Assembly: GCF_010906925.1 (NCBI RefSeq)
Contig: NZ_VTVE01000001.1
Coordinates: 248,001-312,000 of the forward strand
Reading direction: 5' to 3'
DNA: 64,000 nucleotides
From: Pseudobutyrivibrio xylanivorans
Lineage (GTDB): Bacteria; Bacillota; Clostridia; Lachnospirales; Lachnospiraceae
Positions 1 through 7,010 of the stretch are shown one piece after another. Every line of letters begins with the position of its first letter. Position 1 is the first letter of the stretch. The notes under the pieces were generated by a model that saw only the letters and a program-made list of their open reading frames with translations, searched no databases and was not told the origin of the DNA. The position numbers and the translations under genes are program-made.

Positions 1-1
1 T

Positions 2-256
2 GGCGAGGATGATGTTAAGGCTAAGTTCCCAGCTATGTACAATGCATTTACTTATGGTGCACCACCACACGGCGGTATTGCTCCTGGTGTTGACCGTATG
101 ATTATGCTTATCGCTGGTGAGGAATCAATCCGTGAGATTATTCCATTCCCAATGAATAAGAACGCACAGGATATTATGATGGATGCTCCTGCAACTGTAG
201 ATCAGAAGCAGCTTGACGATGTACACATCGCAATCGTAATGCCTAAAGAAGATTAA
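2..256 (+). CDS. aspS: Aspartyl-tRNA synthetase, C-terminal fragment (5' end outside window)
   Basis: Class II aminoacyl-tRNA synthetase that charges tRNA-Asp in the cytosol. Only the last 84 codons are visible. They carry the class II motif 3 arginine in GGIAPGVDR followed by IREIIPFPMNKNAQD, the usual AspS C-terminal signature, and the fragment ends at the normal family C-terminus with TAA. The reading frame is open back to base 2, so this is a truncation by the window edge and not a broken gene. The call is firm because this stretch is nearly invariant in bacterial AspS. Confidence 0.95.
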   Translation, partial: GEDDVKAKFPAMYNAFTYGAPPHGGIAPGVDRMIMLIAGEESIREIIPFPMNKNAQDIMMDAPATVDQKQLDDVHIAIVMPKED

Positions 257-277
257 TTACATTTTAATTATGAATTC

Positions 278-378
278 ATAGCCACCTTGTTACACTATCA
301 AGCCTGAGATATTGTTCCAGTCGACTAAAACGTCTCCTGGTAACAACACTCAGAGCTTGATAGTTACAAGGTGGCTAT
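278..378. other. Long imperfect palindrome between aspS and the permease gene
   Basis: A 101-nt imperfect inverted repeat. Outer arms are 278-303 and 355-378: 13 paired bases, a small asymmetric bulge, then 10 more. Inside, CTGAG (304-308) pairs with CTCAG (349-353), TTGTT-CCAG (312-320) with CTGGTAACAA (337-346), and GAC (323-325) with GTC (332-334) around a small loop. No U-run follows, so it is not a classical terminator, though it could protect the aspS 3' end. It begins 22 bp after the aspS stop. It may be a structured RNA or a palindromic intergenic element. Confidence 0.7.
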
Positions 379-466
379 TATATTATAGAGGTGTATTAAT
401 TTTCTTTAGGCAGCATTTTTTTATTGGACGGCGCAGACTAATCGTCAAAAGGAGACGGAGGATATA

Positions 467-1600
467 ATGAAAAAATTTAGAGACAGACCATGGTATTCAC
501 TTGCGGTTTCCATTTGTATAGGTGTTATTTTGTTTGTAGTGCTTATTCGAATTGGAAGCATTTTTGATGGCATAGCAACATTTATAGGATTCTTTTCCAC
601 TGTATTTCTAGGGGCGGTTATTGCCTACATAATCAATCCTCTTGGCAAGTTATATAGGGACAAATTGTTTTGCAAACTAAAAAAAGAGGGTGTAAAGACA
701 GCCCTTGGCAATATGCTTGCATTTGTGACAGTAATCATTTTCTTAGTTATTTTTGGACTTACTGTTGTGCCACAGATGATTGAGAGCATCAAGCTTTTTG
801 CCAGCAATTTAGATGGCTATGCAGCAGGACTGCAAAAGACCCTTGTGGCATTTGGTGTTTCAAGCAATATTATTGATTTAAATGAGTTTGTTAGCTCATC
901 ATCAGATTTGATTAATACAGTCACCAAATTGCTATCAGATAACATTTCAACAGTGCTGTCAGCTACAGCTAGTTTAGGTAAGACTCTTGGTACTATTTTC
1001 ATTGCATTTTTGCTTTCTATGTACTTTCTTGCAGAGAAGGACAAACTTGTAAAAGGCGGCAAAAGATTTCTCAAGGCGCTTTGCAAGGACAAATATGATG
1101 ATGTAAAATATGTAATTAAAAAGAGCGATTACATTTTGAGCAGATATATCGTTTTCAATATTTTAGATGCTATTGTAGTAGGTATCGTAAATGCGATATT
1201 CATGGCGATTGTGGGACTTCCATACATAGGACTTGTATCTATGGTGGTTGCGGTTATGAATCTTATCCCTACATTTGGTCCTATTATTGGCGGAGCCATT
1301 GGTGCATTTTTACTTTTACTTGTAAAGCCATGGTATGCTGTAGTATTTATCATTTTCACCCTCATTTTACAGATGGTGGATGGATACATTTTAAAGCCAA
1401 AGCTTGTAGGCGATTCTGTTGGAGTCTCTGGACTTTGGGTGCTTATTGGCGTAATTGTAGGTGGCAAGATGTTTGGCATAGTTGGTATTTTGCTTTGCAT
1501 TCCAGCTGTTGCTATTTTAGATATGTTGTACTCAGATTTTCTGCTTCCTTGGTTGGAAAAGGGTGGCACATCTGAGGACAGTGCTGATGGGAACAATTAA
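467..1600 (+). CDS. AI-2E family transporter (permease)
   Basis: A 377-residue polytopic inner-membrane protein of the AI-2E transporter family (PF01594; YdiK/TqsA-like). It has paired hydrophobic helices at the N-terminus, a soluble central part at about residues 95-150, and the conserved C-terminal half with NLIPTFGPIIGGAIGAF near residue 270 and further helices. The family was named for autoinducer-2 export, but members also act in ion or small-solute transport, so the substrate is not known here. The start is supported by GGAGACGGAGG 6-16 bases upstream. It is followed after 24 bp by a small gene, and the spacing suggests one transcript through to 2995. Confidence 0.88.
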   Translation: MKKFRDRPWYSLAVSICIGVILFVVLIRIGSIFDGIATFIGFFSTVFLGAVIAYIINPLGKLYRDKLFCKLKKEGVKTALGNMLAFVTVIIFLVIFGLTVVPQMIESIKLFASNLDGYAAGLQKTLVAFGVSSNIIDLNEFVSSSSDLINTVTKLLSDNISTVLSATASLGKTLGTIFIAFLLSMYFLAEKDKLVKGGKRFLKALCKDKYDDVKYVIKKSDYILSRYIVFNILDAIVVGIVNAIFMAIVGLPYIGLVSMVVAVMNLIPTFGPIIGGAIGAFLLLLVKPWYAVVFIIFTLILQMVDGYILKPKLVGDSVGVSGLWVLIGVIVGGKMFGIVGILLCIPAVAILDMLYSDFLLPWLEKGGTSEDSADGNN

Positions 1601-1624
1601 TTTTATATAAAGGGAGGTTTTATC

Positions 1625-1837
1625 ATGGATGTAAAGGACATTATCGCAAAGGTTTCAGGTAACAAGGATTTGGTTGAGCAGATTAAGAAAGCTGACCCAA
1701 AGCAGGTGAAGGGCCTTTTAGACAAGGCTGGACTTAAGGTTGATGAGTCTGACGCCAAGGCAGTCAAGGCTGCATTATCTGATGGCAAATTAGATTTAAA
1801 CGATATCAAGAATATCGCCGGAGGATTATTTAAGTAG
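1625..1837 (+). CDS. Small charged hypothetical protein, 70 aa
   Basis: A short, lysine- and aspartate-rich, predicted helical protein with no signal peptide, membrane segment or cysteine. It has a strong ribosome binding site (AGGGAGG), sits between the AI-2E permease and the DUF362 gene with gaps of 24 and 16 bp, and has codon use like its neighbours, which is why it is called real. Two LDKAGLKVD / LSDGKLDLNDIKN stretches suggest a small helical repeat domain. I do not recognise the family and assign no function. Confidence 0.7.
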   Translation: MDVKDIIAKVSGNKDLVEQIKKADPKQVKGLLDKAGLKVDESDAKAVKAALSDGKLDLNDIKNIAGGLFK

Positions 1838-1853
1838 GATAAAGGAGGGGACC

Positions 1854-2741
1854 ATGGCATCAAAAGTATATTTTATCAAGGATGTTACAGCTGAGGCTGT
1901 AGTTAAAATGTACAACATGCTGGGCATCACATTGCCTGGAAAGGTAGCTGTAAAAGTTCACTCAGGCGAGGCTGGCAATCAAAACTATCTGAAGCCGGCT
2001 TTCTGGAAGCCTATGGTAGAACATGTTAATGGTACTATCGTAGAGTGCAACACAGCCTATGAGGGAGAGAGAAATTACACCGACAAGCATATCAAATTAT
2101 TGAAAAAGCATGGTTGGAATGATTATTTCGATGTGGACCTTATGGATGCTGAGGGACCCGATATTGAGATACCTGTTAAAAATGGTACCCATCTTAAGAC
2201 GGATATCATGGGTAAGAATTTCCTTAACTATGATTCTATGTTAGTGCTTTCTCATTTTAAGGGTCATCCTATGGGTGGCTACGGCGGAGCACTTAAGCAG
2301 CTTTCAATCGGTTGCGCCTCATGTGCCGGAAAGGTCAAAATCCACTCAGCTGGCAAATACGACAAGGCCAGTGAGCAGGATGTAGTGTGGACAGATTTGC
2401 CAGAGCAGAATGCATTTCTTGAGAGCATGGCTGAGGCAGCATCGGCTGTAGTTGATCATTTCGGTAAAAACATTGCATTTATAAATGTAATGGCCAACAT
2501 GTCTGTAGACTGCGATTGTTGTGCAGTTGCTGAGGACCCATGTCTCAAGGACATCGGTATTTTAGCCAGCTTAGATCCAGTTGCTATCGACAGAGCATGT
2601 CTTGATTTAGTCTATGCTTCAAAGGATGTGGGTCGTGACCATTTCCTTGAGCGTGTCACATCAAGAAACGGTGAGTACACCGTAGACACAGCAGCAAAGT
2701 TGGGGGTAGGTAGCCTCCAGTACGAATTGATTGAGCTGTAG
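1854..2741 (+). CDS. DUF362 domain-containing protein
   Basis: A 295-residue cytosolic protein of the DUF362 family. The family core is visible: VKVHSGEAGNQNYLKP near residue 33, the cysteine pair in SIGCASCAGKV (about 155), and a C-terminal CDCCAVAEDPC followed by SLDPVAIDRACLDLV. Many DUF362 proteins contain ferredoxin-like 4Fe-4S sites. Here the cysteines are clustered, but a full CxxCxxCxxxC ferredoxin motif is not obvious. The biochemical role of the family is poorly defined; it is often annotated as an iron-sulfur or ferredoxin-like protein. Start chosen at ATG with AAAGGAGGGG upstream. Likely co-transcribed with the small genes on either side. Confidence 0.85.
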   Translation: MASKVYFIKDVTAEAVVKMYNMLGITLPGKVAVKVHSGEAGNQNYLKPAFWKPMVEHVNGTIVECNTAYEGERNYTDKHIKLLKKHGWNDYFDVDLMDAEGPDIEIPVKNGTHLKTDIMGKNFLNYDSMLVLSHFKGHPMGGYGGALKQLSIGCASCAGKVKIHSAGKYDKASEQDVVWTDLPEQNAFLESMAEAASAVVDHFGKNIAFINVMANMSVDCDCCAVAEDPCLKDIGILASLDPVAIDRACLDLVYASKDVGRDHFLERVTSRNGEYTVDTAAKLGVGSLQYELIEL

Positions 2742-2767
2742 GATTTATAGAAGGAGCAGTTTTTTAG

Positions 2768-2995
2768 ATGTCTTATTTAATCAAAGATACCACGAAAGAA
2801 GAGCGAGAGAGAATCGTCAAGGAATCTCTGGGCAATATCGAGGCCAACTGCGATGGTTGCATGGCAGGCCTTGCAGAGATGTACGAGGACTACATCGACG
2901 GCAAAAAGGAGCTTCGCGACATTAACATGGAATTCAACGCCAGATACGTAAAGGGCGAGGACATGGAAGGCCGCGGCACCAGCTGCGTCATGTAG
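2768..2995 (+). CDS. Small cysteine-containing hypothetical protein, 75 aa
   Basis: A short acidic protein with a CDGCMAGLAEMYEDY segment (residues 29-43) and a C-terminal cysteine two residues from the end. The spaced cysteines could bind a metal or form a disulfide. It lies 26 bp after the DUF362 gene, has an AGGAG site upstream, and is followed by a clear terminator, so it is the last gene of the 467-2995 transcript. I recall similar short clostridial proteins carrying misleading purine-biosynthesis names; nothing here supports such a role. Confidence 0.72.
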   Translation: MSYLIKDTTKEERERIVKESLGNIEANCDGCMAGLAEMYEDYIDGKKELRDINMEFNARYVKGEDMEGRGTSCVM

Positions 2996-3020
2996 GCAGT
3001 AGTTTCTATAGTGGTTAAAA

Positions 3021-3048
3021 AAGTGAAGGGATAGCCCTTCACTTTTTT
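3021..3048 (+). terminator. Rho-independent terminator
   Basis: A 10-bp perfect stem, AAGTGAAGGG (3021-3030) with CCCTTCACTT (3035-3044), followed by a run of six T. It closes the transcript ending with the small gene at 2995 and separates it from the repeat array downstream. Confidence 0.93.
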
Positions 3049-3068
3049 GTTAGCGGGATTATTGGGGC

Positions 3069-3415
3069 TACTGCCTGTTTCGGAGAAATGAATATAGGCA
3101 GTAGCGATTTGGAATTTTGCTACTGCCTGTATGGGAAAATGGCAATTAAGCAGTAGCGATTTTGGAGTTGGTTACTGCCTAGATTGGGAAATTGTGTTTA
3201 GGCAGTAGTGATTTGGAAAAAGGCTACTGCCTGGATGGAAAAAAGGCAATTAGGCAGTAATGATTTTGGAATTGGTTACTGCCTGTATGGGAAAATGGAA
3301 ATTAAGCAGTAGTGATTTGGAATTTGGCTACTGCCTATATGGGAAAATGGCAATTAGGCAGTAGTGATTTGGAAAAAGGCTACTGCCTAAAATGGAAAAA
3401 CGAAAATAGGCAGTA
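3069..3415. repeat. 52-bp tandem inverted-repeat array, 7 units (array A)
   Basis: Seven copies of a unit made of TACTGCCT, 19 bases, then AGGCAGTA or AAGCAGTA, then a 17-base linker like GCGATTTGGAATTTTGG. Left arms start at 3069, 3121, 3173, 3225, 3277, 3329 and 3381, exactly 52 bp apart each time. Right arms start exactly 27 bp after each left arm. The core TACTGC/GCAGTA is invariant while loop and linker drift. The array fills the space between a terminator and the methyltransferase gene. A second array of the same family lies at 56014-56307. Confidence 0.95.
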
Positions 3416-3511
3416 GGATGTAGTGTTGATTGCTGGGAGATTGAAGGGGGAAGTGGTAAAATGGAGAGGTGAAGTAGGAAAGAGGTAGGCATAATTTGTA
3501 GGTGGAGGGAA

Positions 3512-4186
3512 ATGATGGATAAAAAGCTTTTGACCACAGCACTGACAAGGGTGTTAGCAGGAATAGTGATAATGGCAGCACTGATATTTATACCGGCAGG
3601 GACCTTAGTCTATTGGCAGGGGTGGTTGCTTCTTGGAATATTATTTGTTCCGATGATTGTAGCAGGATTTGTTCTTATGTACAAAGCACCTGAGCTTCTT
3701 AGGAAGAGGCTTAATATGAAAGAGGAGCAGAAGGAGCAAAAGCTGGTGGTGGCCCTCAGTGGTATTATGTTTATTACAGCTTTTGCCGTAGCTGGATTGA
3801 ATTTTAGATTTAAATGGATGGTGCTTTCAGACTGGATTTGCATTGCAGCAGCGATTATATTTTTAATCGCCTATACACTCTATGGAGAAGTCCTTCGAGA
3901 GAATGAATATCTATCGAGAACCATTGAAATTCAGGGGAATCAGAGGGTAGTTGATACAGGACTCTACGGGGCGGTTAGACACCCTATGTACATGGTGACG
4001 CTAGTTATGTTTCTGGCCATGCCAGTAGTTTTAGGTTCTATAATTTCGCTAGTCATAACGCTACTATACATTCCGATAATAGTCTTAAGAATCAAGAATG
4101 AAGAGAAAGTTCTAGCAGAGGGCCTGCCTGGCTACAGAGATTATATGAGAAAGGTGAGAAGCAGGCTGATTCCACATGTGTGGTGA
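3512..4186 (+). CDS. Isoprenylcysteine carboxyl methyltransferase-like membrane protein
   Basis: A 224-residue integral membrane protein with about five hydrophobic helices and the ICMT/PEMT-type C-terminal signature: RHPMYMVTLVMFL near residue 152 and a terminal GYRDYMRKVRSRLIPHVW. In this fold these segments bind S-adenosylmethionine. Bacterial members methylate lipids or small molecules rather than prenylated proteins, and the substrate here is unknown. GTGGAGGG precedes the start; the ATG three bases later (3515) is equally plausible. It follows repeat array A and ends 2 bp from the convergent nth gene with no visible terminator between them. Confidence 0.8.
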   Translation: MMDKKLLTTALTRVLAGIVIMAALIFIPAGTLVYWQGWLLLGILFVPMIVAGFVLMYKAPELLRKRLNMKEEQKEQKLVVALSGIMFITAFAVAGLNFRFKWMVLSDWICIAAAIIFLIAYTLYGEVLRENEYLSRTIEIQGNQRVVDTGLYGAVRHPMYMVTLVMFLAMPVVLGSIISLVITLLYIPIIVLRIKNEEKVLAEGLPGYRDYMRKVRSRLIPHVW

Positions 4187-4188
4187 AA

Positions 4189-4821
4189 CTAAATATTTTT
4201 CTTACATACATCCTCGAGGCAGCACTGGTCGCAGTGAGGTGTAGTGCGGGCGGTGCAAACAGCACGGCCGTGGTCTACCAGTCTGTGGCACAGTTCGTTG
4301 CCTTCCTCAGGGGGTATGATTTTTCTAAGAGCCATCTCTACTTTGGTTGGCTCTTTTATATTGTCTACAAGTCCGATGCGGTTGGATAGACGGATAGCGT
4401 GGGTGTCAGTGACGATGGCTGGCTTGTCGAAGACATCACCAAGAATGAGATTGGCTGATTTGCGCCCTACGCCTGGTAAGGCCAGAAGTTCTTCCATGGT
4501 GTCAGGGACCTGGCTTTTGTAGACGTCTCGGAGCATTCTCATGCAGGCAACGATGTCCTTGGCCTTTGATTTGCCAAGGCCGCAAGGGCGAACGATAGCC
4601 TCAACATCGCTTACCTCTGCATCCGCAAGGGCATCTATGGTTGGGAACTTTTCATATAAGGAAGGGACAATCTGGTTGACACGCTCGTCTGTGCACTGAG
4701 CAGCAAGACGTACCGATACCAGTAGCTTCCATGCCTGGTCGTAATCCAGAGTGCAGTCGCTGTATGGGTATTCATTTTTTAATCGATCTATTACTATTAA
4801 AGCCAGTTCTTTTTTTCGCAT
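4189..4821 (-). CDS. nth: Endonuclease III (DNA glycosylase/AP lyase)
   Basis: Base-excision repair enzyme that removes oxidised pyrimidines and cleaves abasic sites. The 210-residue product has family length. It shows the helix-hairpin-helix LPGVGRKSANLILGDVF with the catalytic lysine (about residue 118), the downstream catalytic aspartate in VTDTHAIRLSNRIGL, and the C-terminal 4Fe-4S cysteines in CTARTTPHCDQCCLEDVC. AGGTGA precedes the ATG. It is monocistronic and convergent with the methyltransferase gene. Confidence 0.95.
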   Translation of the reverse strand: MRKKELALIVIDRLKNEYPYSDCTLDYDQAWKLLVSVRLAAQCTDERVNQIVPSLYEKFPTIDALADAEVSDVEAIVRPCGLGKSKAKDIVACMRMLRDVYKSQVPDTMEELLALPGVGRKSANLILGDVFDKPAIVTDTHAIRLSNRIGLVDNIKEPTKVEMALRKIIPPEEGNELCHRLVDHGRAVCTARTTPHCDQCCLEDVCKKNI

Positions 4822-4973
4822 TTTATCACCTGTGATTTAAAAGATTTTCTTCATTTATTAAGAAATAGGATAGAGGGTTTTAATGGTTTTTGCAATATGC
4901 TAATTAACTGATAATTCAAGGAAAAAACTTGCAAAGCATCTGTATAAACAGGGTGTTCAACTAGAAAAGAGTT

Positions 4974-4982
4974 TGTTATAAT
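4974..4982 (+). promoter_or_regulatory. Extended -10 promoter of the formate/nitrite channel gene
   Basis: TGTTATAAT is a perfect -10 hexamer with the extended TG one base upstream. It lies about 30 bp before the ATG at 5014. No convincing -35 is seen (TGTTCA at 4954 gives 17-bp spacing but is weak), which is typical for extended -10 promoters. Confidence 0.7.
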
Positions 4983-5013
4983 AGTTAGTGAATTTTTTAA
5001 CAAGGAGCAAAAA

Positions 5014-5856
5014 ATGGATAACTTATTTAACTCACCAGCAGAGGTGATTGAAGGAAATATTTGTGGCGGAGAGAAAAAAGTTAATTTGCCACTTTCTAAG
5101 ATGATTTTACTCGGCATTATGGCTGGAGCATTTATTGCTCTTGGTGGAGCGACTAGTTCTACAGCAGCTCATGCTATTACAAATGTTGGCGTTTCTCGTT
5201 TCGTAGCAGGCGCTATTTTTCCAGTTGGTCTTATGCTTATTACATTTATTGGAGGCGAGCTTTTTACAGGTAACTGCCTTACTTCAATGGGTGCTATGGA
5301 CCACAGATTTTCATGGGGCAAGGTAGCAAGAGACCTTGCAATTATCTGGGTTTCTAATTTAATCGGTGCACTTATTATTGTGGCACTTACATATTTTTCT
5401 GGAAATCTTGATTATTCAGGCGGATTGCTTGGTGCATATTCTATCAAGGTGGCACTTGGCAAGGCGACTATTTCTCCAATTAAGGGCATTACTTCTGGTA
5501 TTCTTTGCAATATTTTAGTTTGCGCAGCTATTTTAATGGGTGCAGCAGCAAAGGACATCGGCGGCAAGGTTTGGGCTATTTTCTTCCCAATCATGGCTTT
5601 TGTTGTAGGCGGATTCGAGCACTGCGTTGCAAATATGTTCTACATTCCAATGGGCATTTTTGCAGCTCACAACGATGCCTATATTGCTAAGGCTGCTGAG
5701 GCCTATGGCATTACAGCTGACCAGTTGTCTAATCTTAGCTTGGCAGGCTTTATTACTAACCAGATTCCTGTAACTATCGGAAATATTCTGGGCGGAATGG
5801 TGTTTGTTGGTTTGCCATGTTTCTTGGCTCACTGTAAAAAGTGCAACAATAAATAG
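5014..5856 (+). CDS. Formate/nitrite transporter family channel
   Basis: A 280-residue FNT-family pentameric channel (FocA/NirC type) moving formate, nitrite or a similar small anion across the membrane. Six membrane helices are visible. Family signatures include GGATSSTAAHA (about 44-54), the GGELFTGNCLTSMGAMD segment (about 85-101) and VGGFEHCVANMFYIPMG (about 198-214). In a fermenting anaerobe, formate exchange is the most likely role. AAGGAG lies 7 bases before ATG. It has its own promoter and no partner gene in the window, so formate versus nitrite or hydrosulfide cannot be decided. Confidence 0.9.
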   Translation: MDNLFNSPAEVIEGNICGGEKKVNLPLSKMILLGIMAGAFIALGGATSSTAAHAITNVGVSRFVAGAIFPVGLMLITFIGGELFTGNCLTSMGAMDHRFSWGKVARDLAIIWVSNLIGALIIVALTYFSGNLDYSGGLLGAYSIKVALGKATISPIKGITSGILCNILVCAAILMGAAAKDIGGKVWAIFFPIMAFVVGGFEHCVANMFYIPMGIFAAHNDAYIAKAAEAYGITADQLSNLSLAGFITNQIPVTIGNILGGMVFVGLPCFLAHCKKCNNK

Positions 5857-5900
5857 TAAAATTAAGTTTAATTTCTAACATTTTGGCATTGGCGTTTTGA

Positions 5901-5929
5901 TTGAAAAGAAAATGGTTCTATGGTACAAT
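5901..5929 (+). promoter_or_regulatory. pyrE promoter
   Basis: TTGAAA (5901-5906), 17-bp spacer, TACAAT (5924-5929), with an extended TG at 5921-5922. It lies about 49 bp upstream of the pyrE ATG. Quality is high. No pyrimidine attenuator is visible in the short leader. Confidence 0.85.
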
Positions 5930-5977
5930 CGGAGAGGTTTTGGTAATCAATTTGGTTGTTCTATAGGAGAATTTTTT

Positions 5978-6664
5978 ATGGAGAACTACAAGTCAGAATT
6001 TATAGAGTTTATGGTGGAGTCTGATGTCCTCAAATTCGGTGATTTTACATTGAAGAGCGGGCGGAAGTCTCCTTTTTTTATGAATGCAGGAGCATACGTT
6101 ACAGGTAGCCAGCTCATGCGTCTTGGCGAGTATTACGCTAAGGCTATTCATGACAAATATGGCGACGATTTCGATGTTTTATTTGGACCTGCTTACAAGG
6201 GTATTCCTCTTGCTGTTATTACTGCTGAGGCTTTCTACAAGCTCTACGGCAAGGAGATTAAGTACTGCAGCAATCGTAAAGAGGAAAAGGACCACGGCGC
6301 AGATATGGGCTCACTTCTTGGATACAAGATTCAGGATGGTGACAGAGTGGTTATGATTGAGGATGTTACTACTTCTGGTAAGAGCATGGAGGAGACAGTT
6401 CCTATCGTTAGAGCTCAGGGAGATGTTACTATTGTGGGACTTATGGTTTCACTTAACCGTCAGGAAGTTGGACTTTCAGGTGACAAATCCAAGACAGCTC
6501 TTGATGAGGTGGCAGAGACTTATGGATTTGCTACTGGAGCTATCGTTTCAATGGACGAGGTTGTTGAGCATCTTTGGAACAGAGAGTGTCAGGGCAAGGT
6601 CGTTATCGACGATGCTATGAAGGCACGTATTGACGAGTATTACAAGCAGTACGGAGTAAATTAA
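5978..6664 (+). CDS. pyrE: Orotate phosphoribosyltransferase
   Basis: Fifth step of UMP synthesis: orotate plus PRPP gives OMP. The 228-residue product shows FGDFTLKSGRKSPFF near residue 21, KYCSNRKEEKDHG near residue 98, and the PRPP-binding motif VVMIEDVTTSGKSM near residue 124. The start is placed at 5978 because GGAGAA sits just upstream and the promoter -10 ends at 5929; the longer reading frame from a TTG at 5897 begins before the promoter and is excluded. The stop overlaps the next start (TAATG), so pyrE is translationally coupled to the membrane protein gene. Confidence 0.94.
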   Translation: MENYKSEFIEFMVESDVLKFGDFTLKSGRKSPFFMNAGAYVTGSQLMRLGEYYAKAIHDKYGDDFDVLFGPAYKGIPLAVITAEAFYKLYGKEIKYCSNRKEEKDHGADMGSLLGYKIQDGDRVVMIEDVTTSGKSMEETVPIVRAQGDVTIVGLMVSLNRQEVGLSGDKSKTALDEVAETYGFATGAIVSMDEVVEHLWNRECQGKVVIDDAMKARIDEYYKQYGVN

Positions 6665-6996
6665 TGACTAAGATTTACAAACACAGACGCAACAGATCCG
6701 GCAATCAGCTGAAGGCTTTGCCTATTGAGGCTATGTATGCCGCTGGCGTTTCTGTCTTTTCATTAATTTTATATGGAGCCATTATTGCTGGCTCAGTTTA
6801 CATGTCGGGAGAGACTCCTAAGTGGTTGGGAGGCTCTGCTACATTGTGCTTTTGTATAGCACTGGGAGCGTTCATTTACAACATCGGTCAGATGAAGACC
6901 AAGACAGAGTTTAAATACAGAATCATCTGCCTTGGTGTCAGCACATTAGCCATGATTGTGTGGACTGCTACTATTGTTTTAGGGATGATTAATTAA
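6664..6996 (+). CDS. Small membrane protein, DUF6142-like
   Basis: A 110-residue protein with a basic N-terminus and about three hydrophobic helices (residues 26-48, 57-75 and 85-108). The start codon overlaps the pyrE stop and a third gene follows after 14 bp, giving a pyrE-membrane protein-aminopeptidase transcript. The sequence resembles short Lachnospiraceae membrane proteins that I associate with DUF6142, but this is from memory. No function is assigned. Confidence 0.65.
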   Translation: MTKIYKHRRNRSGNQLKALPIEAMYAAGVSVFSLILYGAIIAGSVYMSGETPKWLGGSATLCFCIALGAFIYNIGQMKTKTEFKYRIICLGVSTLAMIVWTATIVLGMIN

Positions 6997-7010
6997 AAGG
7001 AATTTGGTAG

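Noticed and set aside
3069-3415. CRISPR array
   Set aside because: The segments between repeats are similar in every unit instead of unique, the unit is an inverted pair with a constant 52-bp period, and no cas gene is present. The same reasoning applies to 56014-56307 and 32556-32842.
2768-4186. C-terminal CVM of the 75-aa protein as a prenylation box served by the nearby isoprenylcysteine methyltransferase-like gene
   Set aside because: The cysteine is third, not fourth, from the end, so it is not a CaaX box, and the two genes are separated by a terminator and a repeat array. Coincidence.
5897-5977. N-terminal extension of PyrE
   Set aside because: The extension would start at a TTG upstream of a near-consensus promoter and has no ribosome binding site. 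The ATG at 5978 gives the normal family length.
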